Part shown: in pieces, positions 47,477 to 56,234 of the stretch
Layout of the letters: every line of letters begins with the position of its first letter
Position numbering within the stretch: position 1 is the first letter of the stretch
Origin: Parasitella parasitica
Taxonomy: Eukaryota; Mucoromycota; Mucoromycetes; Mucorales; Mucoraceae
Direction of reading: 5' to 3'
Length of the DNA stretch: 64,000 nt
Assembly (NCBI GenBank): GCA_025201805.1
Contig: MU619284.1
Span: 47,939-111,938 of the forward strand
The notes under the pieces: model-generated
What the model was told of the DNA's origin: nothing
Database searches by the model: none
What the model saw: the letters and a program-made list of their open reading frames with translations, nothing else
Translations under genes and position numbers: made by a program

Positions 47477-48319
47477 ATGGAGCCAGCCGAATACTACGAA
47501 AGCGTCGATTTGCATATACGATGGACGGAAGGACAGGACCTTATACTACGTGCATCTCCACAGGACCCTATAGATGCGATTAAAGAGAAGGTACTCATAC
47601 AACAACTGTGTATATAATGCAAACTAAAAAAAATAAAAAAAAGCGTAGATACGACAATCCTCCAGCAGAGCAGAGAACAAATACATTAGACTTATCCATA
47701 ACGGTAAAATGCTCGAAGATGCAAAGACGCTCAAAGAGTACGGCATAGGAAAGATCATCAGAGCAGATTCAAAGGCAAGATTAGAACCGCCTTCGCCAGT
47801 GTATTTTCACTGCTCATTATCAGACTTTACTCCACCCAATTCACAAAATGTATGTAGATATGCAGACCAAAGCGCTTGTGTTAACATTTACTAGAACCAG
47901 CCCCAGATGACTCCTCCAACAGGGTTTGATAGACTTCTGGAATCAGGATTTACAGAGGAAGACATCCAAAATATCAGGACCCAATTTCATAGAATGCATG
48001 GGACATCGTTTGAAGAAACACCAACTGAAGAGGCTAGAAATTTGGAGGAACAGTGGATGGATAATACTGGAGAGACGCTACCAGACGGAAGTGAGTATAA
48101 TTGGCAGGGCATCAAAGGGTGAGCATGTCTAATCAGTGCATGGCAGCGATACAGGGGACATACAAGGAAATGATGTGGGGATTGATGCTTGGCTTTTTTC
48201 TCGGTATTATATGTCTTTTTTGGTTTCGAGAATCTGTCTTTTCAAGAAGACATCAGATGGGAATTGTTGCTGGCATACTGATCAACATCTCATTTGGCGT
48301 GCTTCATGTCTACTATTAA
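47477..48319 (+). CDS. dsc3: Dsc E3 ubiquitin ligase complex subunit 3 (DUF2407 type)
   Basis: Four exons, 47477-47590, 47649-47849, 47895-48090 and 48147-48319, give about 227 residues. A ubiquitin-like domain (LHIRWTEGQDLILRASPQDP, YIRLIHNGKMLEDAKTLKEY) is followed by the DUF2407 C-terminal region (GFDRLLESGFTEEDIQNIRT, FHRMHGT) and two C-terminal membrane helices (MMWGLMLGFFLGIICLFWF, MGIVAGILINISFGVLHVYY). The Dsc complex is a Golgi/endosome/ER membrane ligase; in fission yeast and aspergilli it triggers SREBP cleavage. An upstream in-frame ATG (47399) would add 26 residues and is less likely. Intron 3 is set by the TM-frame continuity PDG/TIQGTYKEMM. Confidence 0.85.
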
Positions 48320-48385
48320 AAATTTCCACCTTCCGCCTTCCGTTCTGAATACATCTTTTTCTCTCTAATCTCATACATTGCATCC

Positions 48386-49300
48386 ATGTATCTGATCATT
48401 TTTATATGTACATGTTTAATAATACTCGCTATCCTAAGTATCTGCGCTCAACAACTACACGAACTGCAGGCTTCTGTACTGTCTTATGGAAAACTAAATC
48501 TACACAACAATAAAAAGCCCACAACAAACTGGGCTTATCGACTTTCAAAGCTCACAGTACGCAAACGCTGTTTCAGCCATTTTTACGTTGTTGGATTGAC
48601 AACAGCAATCATCTCCATCGCCGAGCTAACGTCCTTGTCTTGTTACAAGAAGCCGCTTTTCTTTATGTATTTGCTAGATCGCTACGATAATCGTGCTGGC
48701 AGCCATCATTTGCCACAGCAGCAGTGTATAATTGGATTGATACTTGTAACGTGTCATCTAAGTAGACGTGTATATGAATCCTTTTGCGTAGAGAAGCCAT
48801 CCAAGACAGCAACCATGCATGTTTCCCACTATTTAATCGGCATTGGCTTTTACGGTGCCATGGTGCTTGGTACCTGGCTCGAGGGCGTCTCTAATTTTGA
48901 ACCATTGCAGCAGCAGCAGCAGCAACAGCCATTGCTCAACATGATAAATGTAATGGCAATCATTTTATTTTTTTACGCTTCATACCACCAACACAAATGC
49001 CATGTCATTTTATCGTCATTAAGGTCCAACAATCAAGAGAACTACTCTATCCCAAGAGGAGATTGGTTTGAGACCTTGGTAACACCCCACTACTTTGCAG
49101 ACATTCTTATATATCTCGCACTCAACATCCTCTATCGCTTCCGAAATTATATTATACTGTGTGGCCTGATTTGGACAGCAGTCAATTTATCCATCGTGTC
49201 CCAAGAAACTCAAACATGGTATCGCACGCATTTCTCTACTGAAAAGTATTATCAAGCCTTTCCTCGTGGTCGTAAAAGGATTATACCAGGTCTTTACTAG
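48386..49300 (+). CDS. Polyprenol reductase (Dfg10/SRD5A3 family)
   Basis: An intronless gene of 304 residues with about six membrane helices. The C-terminal steroid 5-alpha-reductase domain is recognisable: GDWFETLVTPHYFADILIYL carries the conserved Glu and His, and WYRTHFSTEKYYQAFPRGRK with IIPGLY is the family's ending. Dfg10/SRD5A3 acts in the ER to make dolichol from polyprenol for N-glycosylation; recent work places it on polyprenal/dolichal intermediates. A CAG repeat encodes Gln7 near residue 185. It begins only 66 bp after the Dsc3 stop on the same strand, so its promoter must be very short or overlap Dsc3. Confidence 0.88.
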   Translation: MYLIIFICTCLIILAILSICAQQLHELQASVLSYGKLNLHNNKKPTTNWAYRLSKLTVRKRCFSHFYVVGLTTAIISIAELTSLSCYKKPLFFMYLLDRYDNRAGSHHLPQQQCIIGLILVTCHLSRRVYESFCVEKPSKTATMHVSHYLIGIGFYGAMVLGTWLEGVSNFEPLQQQQQQQPLLNMINVMAIILFFYASYHQHKCHVILSSLRSNNQENYSIPRGDWFETLVTPHYFADILIYLALNILYRFRNYIILCGLIWTAVNLSIVSQETQTWYRTHFSTEKYYQAFPRGRKRIIPGLY

Positions 49301-49444
49301 TTTATGACATAAAGATGGAGAGTTTTTTTTTCTTTTTTTTTATTACTGTACAAATTGTGTGCGACTGTATGTGTTCCTGTGTGCGTGTGTGTGTGCATGT
49401 GTGTTTGTGCGTGTGTGTATGTGTGTCTACATAGCTTGGAATGT
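49301..49444. repeat. GT-rich microsatellite in a convergent 3' spacer
   Basis: Between two convergent stops there is a degenerate (GT)n run at about 49360-49430 (blocks such as TGTGTGTGTG interrupted by CA and TT). It is probably within overlapping 3' UTRs. Confidence 0.8.
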
Positions 49445-49761
49445 CTATTTGGCCTTGGTAAAACGATAGGTGAAACGCTTTCTAGTAAAAGCAAATTCAC
49501 CCAACTTGTGCCCGATCATTTCTTCAGTGATATGAACTGGTAGATAGTCTTTACCATTGTGCACTAGGAATTTGAGACCTACAAAAGATGGTAAAATGGT
49601 GCAGCTACGAGCTTATTGTTCGAGAGAAAGTCAGATTTGGCTGTTTTATAATCAATGTCAAAAGACAAACCTTGCGTGGCAATAGGAGTGCCAGCTTGAA
49701 CGGCCTGCTTTAATCCAGGGAATGCTACGAAAAATGGACCTTTCCAAGCTGCACGAGGCAT
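49445..49761 (-). CDS. Mitochondrial small-subunit ribosomal protein uS19m
   Basis: Two exons, 49671-49761 and 49445-49611, join in phase 1 to 85 residues. The product begins [20 protein letters not shown]; the junction gives [20 protein letters not shown], then [20 protein letters not shown] and [13 protein letters not shown]. This is the S19/S15 family in its bacterial-type length, so the mitochondrial member, nuclear encoded, of the 37S head near the A site. The N-terminus is itself the conserved start (PRxxWKGPF), so no cleaved presequence is present, as in other fungal uS19m. Confidence 0.93.
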
Positions 49762-51152
49762 TGTATGTTAGAATTGAACAAAAGGTGACAAGGGATAGTG
49801 GGAAATGAGGGGTGTCAAATCATTGTAAAATGGATGAGAAAGCCACCCCGGCCCCTACTCTGTGTGACGATTTCCACTGCATGCATTGAGATGGCGAGTT
49901 GTCAGTCAATGAGAGATGAAGAGTCGACATATCTGGGCTACTCGTATACAGTCGCAACTATGGTTAATAGAGTTACTGCAAAGATAAAACTGACCCCCTA
50001 AATCATGGACGAAAGCCCATTTGACGCTTCGAATTGCGGATGAGAAGAGCAGAGGAGCAATAAAAGACGCTATGCAGTTCACTCTGATGAAGACAAGACT
50101 CAATCCATTCATTTACTTTTCAGCAAATGCTTGAATGCATTTTTTCTGCTGCAGGACAGTTATCCTCTCATTCCAAGCAATGCAGAAACTGGTCAGATGC
50201 TATTGTGAAGGCCCTGAGGGTATCTTTTGAAGAAGAGGAAAAAAGTCAGGTTGTCGTTGCAACTCGACTAATTTGAAGGTTTCCTGTATTGTACACTGTT
50301 TGCAATTATGGCACGTGTCCAAACTGTGCAACGAAATAGTTTGGCAAAGATTTCTTAGCAGACTCTGTCTTTCTTGATGAATAAGCGTTCCAAGAAGGGT
50401 ACTCCTGTTCTAAATACAATGTGTACAACGAAGGCATGGCCCCAATCGGTTTGAAAGTTGTACGTATAAAATGAGAAGGCTTGGACGTGTAGCTCTGATA
50501 GCCAAAACCTCGGAATTCAAATGCCACTCTTGAAAGAAGGACAATATCCTGAAATGAAGAGATCTCGCCTCATCATGGATAATGTTTCTGTCCATAGTTC
50601 GACTGCTATAGGAATATATATTCATTCTCGCGAAAGCATCCCCCTCGTCGACTTACCCACGGCCATAATTCAGAAGATATATTTCGTATTATATATTTGC
50701 TGAAAGATAAATCGTGTTCTTAAAAAACGAGTTCTTCAAAATGATTATAACAACGGACATTTGCAATCTGTAAGCCAAAAATTTCCACCTGTTCTTATGT
50801 GTTTACATAAGAGCTACAAGATATCAAGAATTTTTTGTAATTGATATTTGAAGCACATATAATTAGTTACTCAATCACGAGCCTTTTTTGTTCAACAGTT
50901 AAAGATGCTCATTATTAACCATTATGATTCTTCTCTTTGGTATGAATGGTTCAAAAGCTACTTGAATCTTAAAAAAATCGCAGTTGAGAGACTATCTGCC
51001 CCATTCATAAATCTTTGTTGAGTGTGTTATCTGTCCCAAAGGATTATGCATGCGAAACAAAAAGCCATGCTATTGTAAGGTAGCCTTAGTGCTCCAAGGA
51101 GCTCAAATATTTAGCTGTCAACATAATTTTTATTGAAGGGATACAACGCTTT
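49762..51152. other. Intergenic region containing a Tc1 relic
   Basis: About 1.4 kb. The recognisable item is a decayed Tc1/mariner transposase near 50330-50690, listed separately. Other short frames here are not supported. Confidence 0.5.
50330..50690 (+). pseudogene. Degenerate Tc1/mariner transposase fragment
   Basis: Plus-strand pieces in different frames resemble the DDE core of Tc1/mariner transposases common in Mucorales: FLDECAFQEGYSCSKYNVYN (second-strand Asp region), then after stops MKRSRLIMDNVSVHSSTAIG and IYIHSRESIPLVDLP, corresponding to the typical DNAxIHxS...YIxxRG...YLPPYSPxxNPIE segment. Stops and frame changes interrupt it, and the final DDE motif is lost. No terminal inverted repeats could be assigned. 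Confidence 0.65.
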
Positions 51153-51578
51153 TTAGTAACACGCAGCGGTAGCAGCGTCAACTTTAATCTCTCTGGTCAG
51201 TTGGGAAGTCCAAGGGCAGTAGAAACAGCCAGGCAAGAAAGCACCACAGGCTTCGTCAAGATGATCATCGACATAAGGAAGGGAAGCATCACAGACCTCA
51301 ATGGCCATCAAGAAAAAGGAAACAGTGTCAGAGTCATAATGGAAATCGTAATGAGGATTATATGGGACTCTGGACTTCTTGATTCTTCCCATGATATGGA
51401 CACTGTTGGTTTCTTCACCATTCAGGATTCTTCTGGCTTCAGCAATTTTAGCATCATTTGTAAGCTTGACGACAAAGTCATTTCGAGAACCAAGAGTACT
51501 GAAAGCAAAATAAGCAGTTTCGGCAGCGACGAAAGAGGCAGCAATAGTAGCCAACAAGAGCAGAACCAACTTGAACAT
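51153..51578 (-). CDS. Small secreted protein, BP74 N-terminal-domain-like (copy 1)
   Basis: An intronless gene of 141 residues with an N-terminal signal peptide (MFKLVLLLLATIAASFVAAE). The mature protein has AYFAF, FVVKLTNDAKIAEARRIL, the block VHIMGRIKKSRVPYNPHYDF, FFLMAIEVCDASLPYVDDHL and DEACGAFLPGCFYCPWTSQL. That series matches my memory of the BP74 (calmodulin-binding calD) N-terminal domain, mostly reported from bacteria, where HVMGRI..PYNP..F and EVCD....V..HL...GGAFLPG.R.CPW occur. Four cysteines could form two disulfides. The C-terminus (KVDAATAACY) differs from the other two copies. Function is unknown; secretion is inferred from the signal peptide. Confidence 0.75.
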   Translation of the reverse strand: MFKLVLLLLATIAASFVAAETAYFAFSTLGSRNDFVVKLTNDAKIAEARRILNGEETNSVHIMGRIKKSRVPYNPHYDFHYDSDTVSFFLMAIEVCDASLPYVDDHLDEACGAFLPGCFYCPWTSQLTREIKVDAATAACY

Positions 51579-53330
51579 GTTTTGATAAGATGAAAGATGA
51601 GTACAAGTTAAAGTTAAACGAAAGGTTTCTGCTTTATATAACTTTGTTTTTCTGTGCTCAAAGTAATCGCGACGGATTTATGTTTTGAAAAAGTCTTATG
51701 TATCCCAAAAATGAGATGGCAAGGTTGTGTAATCGATCAAGTTTTGTTTCAAGTACGAGCCTGTCATGCTGTGTACACAAATTCCTTGCTCGATTTGTTT
51801 GCTGTTAGTTTACGACGCTCTATGTGCCCATGTTTACTCTTTTGTCACTGAAACAACTGCATGGGTTGCCTCCTTGTAAATAATGCACGGTATGCGCAAG
51901 CGCATAACATCCAAAATTAAAGAGCATGTGTATATAGAGATTGAGAACGCGCCCGTAATAAAGATAGATCGCTATACATTATCTATTTAGTGATGGAGTT
52001 GACATTTACGTAGTTGTTTCAAATGCCAACAAAATATTACTTTTACCAATATGGTAATCGTCAACGTACAATTACGCCACATCAACGCATGAATCAAACA
52101 CATTAGCGCGTTCATCTACGATATGCAGAAATGCATATAATAATAAACCAAAAAGAAATTAAAACCGGCAGCAAACGCTGGAAGCTGTGGCCCAATTTTC
52201 CCTGTTTATTTGCTGTTTCATCTACATGATTATTACTTGCAATGCCTTATAATATGGAAATAGTGTGTCATGCATACATAAACAGTAAGTTCTGGGTCAT
52301 CATCTTATCAACAAAATCACGCTATAGCACCACATTTGCTATTTAGCCGTAAATTACCCTAAATCAGAAGCAAGTGCAGCAGTCAAGTAAATAGTAAAAA
52401 CAAATTATAAACATCAGCTAATCACCTTTTCAAAGGCCAGAAAAAAACTAAATCCGAGGATGGAATACAGGACCTTTTCCAAGCAATTATCAGTTGCAAT
52501 TTTATTTATGTCTTCAAAGATTATTGAAACAAACAGTTCAGTTTTTGGTTATTACGGCAAATGCTGGTGCCTCTTTATTTTATTGAGCGTTGCAGAAGCA
52601 TGGAATGTCCAGTTCTAGAGTGTGTAAGATGGATTGAACAACATGTTGGCTCTAGCTGCTCTGTGTAATACCCCTCATACTCTGATATTTTGGAAAAGTA
52701 AAATGTACCGTACATTGTCCAAGTCTGTAGTGTTCAACTCCTTCAAAGTTTGCAACAGGCTTGTTTGCTTACAGTTTTGATGCACGTAAAGCCTAATAGT
52801 TTTACACAGACTTGGTCGATAGGGGTTCTCAAGATCACACCAGAATAGTTCTGCTTAACTTATTACCCAGCGAATGAATTTGCTAAAAGGCAAATTTTCA
52901 AAACCTTGACGTAATGGCCCTTGAGGCCAAGTCATTGTAGATTCGACCTCATACATATTCAAATTGAAAATAGAAGCTACTCGAAAAAAAAAAAAAATGT
53001 CCAGAAGCTATATTTAATACGTACATAACTAAAGTCAATAATAGATTTAAGACACTAAGCATAATATAACAAGAAAGCTGCGATTGATCAATACGAACAA
53101 AGCGCATTTTCATGGCGCTGATGCTTAAAAAAAAAGGTTTTGATGAACTTGTTACTAAAAATGGAACCGCTGCAAAGCAAACGTAGCAGCTATGCAGGTA
53201 TCTGACCAAGAAGATCCTTGGCTCCATATGATGTGTTCTTAGGTATATTTTGAAATCACATGAAGAAAAAATAATAGTAGAACAACGATTGTCTTTATTT
53301 AATCAGAGATGATACATAGCTGTAAATAGA
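51579..53330. other. Upstream region of copy 1 and 3' region of copy 2
   Basis: About 1.75 kb without another gene. A block at about 52040-52185 (containing ATATGGTAATCG, ATTACGCCAC and TAAACCAAAAAGAAATT) is similar in order and spacing to 54215-54325 upstream of copy 2, which indicates that a promoter-containing unit was duplicated. Confidence 0.5.
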
Positions 53331-53762
53331 TTACCAGAAGGGATTGCAAGAGGATGAGGCAACATCTGCTTTGATCTCTCTGGTAAGTCTGGAAGTCCAA
53401 GGGCAGTAGAAACAACCAGGCAAGAAAGCACCGCAGGCTTCGTCAAGATGATCGTTGACATAAGAAAGGGAAGCATCACAAACCTCAATTGCGTGTAAGA
53501 AAAAGGTAACAGTTGCAGGGTCGAGGTAGAAATCGAAGCGAGGATTGTAAGGAGCTGGTCTTTTAATGATTCTTCCCATGACATGGACGCTGTTGGTTTC
53601 TTCACCACTCAAGATTCTTCTGGCTTCAGCAATTTTAGCATCATCTGTAAGCTGGAAAACGAATTCTTGAGATTCATAAGTCTTGAATGCAAAATAAGCA
53701 GTTTCAGCAGCGACGAAAGAGGCAGTAATAGTAGCCAACAAGAGCAAAACCAACTTGAACAT
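53331..53762 (-). CDS. Small secreted protein, BP74 N-terminal-domain-like (copy 2)
   Basis: An intronless gene of 143 residues, the diverged member of the trio. The signal peptide (MFKLVLLLLATITASFVAAE) is nearly identical to copy 1. The mature domain reads KTYESQEFVFQLTDDAKIAE, VHVMGRIIKRPAPYNPRFDF and VTFFLHAIEVCDASLSYVND, then HLDEACGAFLPGCFYCPWTS. This version (PAPYNP, HVMGRI) is closest to the bacterial-type consensus as I recall it. It ends ADVASSSCNPFW. Start: the frame is open 13 codons further upstream, but MFKLV matches the paralogues' starts and begins the signal peptide. Confidence 0.75.
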   Translation of the reverse strand: MFKLVLLLLATITASFVAAETAYFAFKTYESQEFVFQLTDDAKIAEARRILSGEETNSVHVMGRIIKRPAPYNPRFDFYLDPATVTFFLHAIEVCDASLSYVNDHLDEACGAFLPGCFYCPWTSRLTREIKADVASSSCNPFW

Positions 53763-55250
53763 TATTTGAGAAGATAGAAGATGAAGATGAGTCAAAACCA
53801 AATGAAAGGAGCATCCATTATATAGTTTTTGCTATGTTCTTTTTAAGTAACTTCAGTGGATTTATGTTATACATGGTTTTAAATGTCCTAGAGACGACCT
53901 TTTTTGTTTTGTTTCAGATGTGCTGTCTCTGCCGTCAACCGATTCGCTTTGCTATTTTTCTGATTTATGTGTACAATGCGCTATCTGATAACTTTTCGAA
54001 GCAAAGTGGAATACTGTAATATTTTGCATAAAGCAAACTATAACCTATACGTATTTGCTTTTCTTGCTGTTCATGTCCTACAATAGTAATAATATCTACG
54101 TAATAAAATCAGAAGTTAAACTATAGTTACGTCGAATACATTCAAACACACAAAAAAGCACAAGCGCAAGATTAATACAAGTGAGATGCATTTACATCAC
54201 CAGTATACCTTTTACCGATATGGTAATCACCACCATACCAATTACGCCACTAGAATTGCATGAATTAAATTATTTTAGCAGGTTCAGGTACACGAACTGT
54301 TAATAAACTAAAAAGAAATTTAATCCGAGAGATCTTCTAGGCGTTTCAGGTCAATCTAATAAAGCTGCAGTTCCCATCTCCTTGTTTACTGGTTTTACAA
54401 TACACATATAGTGTAGACAAAGGTGCCATCGCTTCAACTAAAGCGCTTCATCGCACCACATGCTACAACAGCATGTATTTATTACGAGGCCCGAAGGCTT
54501 TAAGTAAACAAAATAATATAGGACGCGAATATAGTATTTGTACAATTCTAATGAACCTTGTCGTCCAAAATTTAGCATGTATGTTGCTGAGATGTACAGT
54601 ATTGGATGTAAATGCACAGATGTATTTGATATTGCGGAGCAAGTAGTAGCAATATCAAATACTCTTTTCCATGTGAGATTTGCAGGCACTTTGAACGTTT
54701 CATGTAAATTACATTGTACATAAAGACATAGAGTACAGTATAAATTTACTCTATTAGAGTTATGCGAAGCCCACCAGCGAAATTTTGGGAAGCCATTGTT
54801 TTAGAATGTAGTAAATCATTAATATTCAACATTTAAGAAAAAAAAAAAAAAAAAGACGGGTACTCAAGTCTAACGCTCAACATGTTTAGATGTAAAGCTG
54901 TAGCGCGGATGAAACGACCAAAACAAAAGTTTGTAAGCACAATTACGCGATTGAGCTCGCTAAAATGTGTTCATGTCGCGTAAGAGTACGTATGCGGTAC
55001 TGTTTGATAAATGCGGTGATCGTACTTGTATATTTGTAACGCAAACACCTTTTCTAGGTTTTGCCAATGCCATCTATGCTCGATCATCAGAAAAGGTACG
55101 TATCATCATAACCTACACCTGAAACAAAATAAACTGCCATACATACTTACAGATCCGTCTTTGATGCTTTTGAAAGAAAAACGAATATATATCAGAAGCC
55201 ATATCTTTTAATTTCAAAATATCCATAAAAAACTTTTATCGTCTCAAAAC
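53763..55250. other. Shared divergent upstream region of copies 2 and 3
   Basis: About 1.5 kb between the divergent starts of copies 2 and 3. It carries the repeat-like block at 54215-54325 described for copy 1 and an A-run at 54838-54854. An open frame at 54438-54689 lacks conserved features. Confidence 0.5.
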
Positions 55251-55685
55251 ATGTTCAAGTTGGTTCTGCTCTTGTTGGCTACTATTGCTGCCTCTTTCGT
55301 CGCTGCCGAAACTGCTTATTTTGCTTTCAGTACTCTTGGTTCTCGAAATGACTTTGTCGTCAAGCTTACAAATGATGCTAAAATTGCTGAAGCCAGAAGA
55401 ATCCTGAATGGTGAAGAAACCAACAGTGTCCATATCATGGGAAGAATCAAGAAGTCCAGAGTCCCATATAATCCTCATTACGATTTCCATTATGACTCTG
55501 ACACTGTTTCCTTTTTCTTGATGGCCATTGAGGTTTGTGATGCTTCCCTTCCTTATGTCGATGATCATCTTGACGAAGCCTGTGGTGCTTTCTTGCCTGG
55601 CTGTTTCTACTGCCCTTGGACTTCCCAACTGACCAGAGAGATCAAAGCAGATGTTGCCTCATCTTCCTGCAATCCCTTTTGGTAA
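55251..55685 (+). CDS. Small secreted protein, BP74 N-terminal-domain-like (copy 3, mosaic)
   Basis: An intronless gene of 144 residues on the opposite strand to the other copies. From the start through PWTSQLTREIK its protein is identical to copy 1. The last about 15 residues (ADVASSSCNPFW) and the following 3' sequence (TATGTATCATCTCTGATTAA, then an AATAAA-type signal) match copy 2. So it is a mosaic, most simply explained by gene conversion or unequal exchange. The signal peptide and four conserved cysteines are intact, so it looks functional. A poly(A) signal-like TTAAATAAAG lies about 28 bp after the stop. Confidence 0.77.
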   Translation: MFKLVLLLLATIAASFVAAETAYFAFSTLGSRNDFVVKLTNDAKIAEARRILNGEETNSVHIMGRIKKSRVPYNPHYDFHYDSDTVSFFLMAIEVCDASLPYVDDHLDEACGAFLPGCFYCPWTSQLTREIKADVASSSCNPFW

Positions 55686-56234
55686 TTCATTTTATACTAT
55701 GTATCATCTCTGATTAAATAAAGAAATTGTCTTTTTTTTTTACCATTGCGAACATGTTATTTTTTTTAAAACCGATTTCATGATATGCCATGCCTCTCGC
55801 AGACCGCCATAATACTCAAAATACCTTTTAGGCAGTACTATCCTCTTTAAATTATCTCATTAGAAACCAAGTCTGATATCGTCCTAGGCATTCAATGATT
55901 ATATGCATAATACAGAGCTTTATAGCTTATCTTGAACGAAAATATACTTTTTGTACCAAGTATTAGGCATATCAGTAAAAATATGTTCAAGTGTGCTGCG
56001 ATCGACTAAAGCAGTATTCGAGTTTCATGCATGTTTTCTGCCTCTGCCGTTAGCGCCGAAGCTGATGAACCCTGTTCTAACAGTTAGATTCGTTTTCAGA
56101 TTGCTAAATAGATGTGCATACACGGCTACATGCATGTCAAGATGAGAACCGTGCTCTATAAAGTTTAAGTTTTATTATTAATATGTTACAAGTGTATGAA
56201 ATGATAAGGGTTTTTGGCAAAAAAAAAAAGCATT
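55686..56234. other. Spacer between copy 3 and LYS2
   Basis: About 550 bp between convergent stops. Short frames only (for example 55951-56145); an A10 run precedes the LYS2 stop. Nothing else is seen. Confidence 0.45.

Noticed and set aside
55236-55628. 130-codon frames antisense to the BP74-like copies, identical between 51201-51593 (plus) and 55236-55628 (minus)
   Set aside because: The identity only reflects the sense genes being near-identical; the sense frames have signal peptides and conserved motifs, the antisense ones do not.
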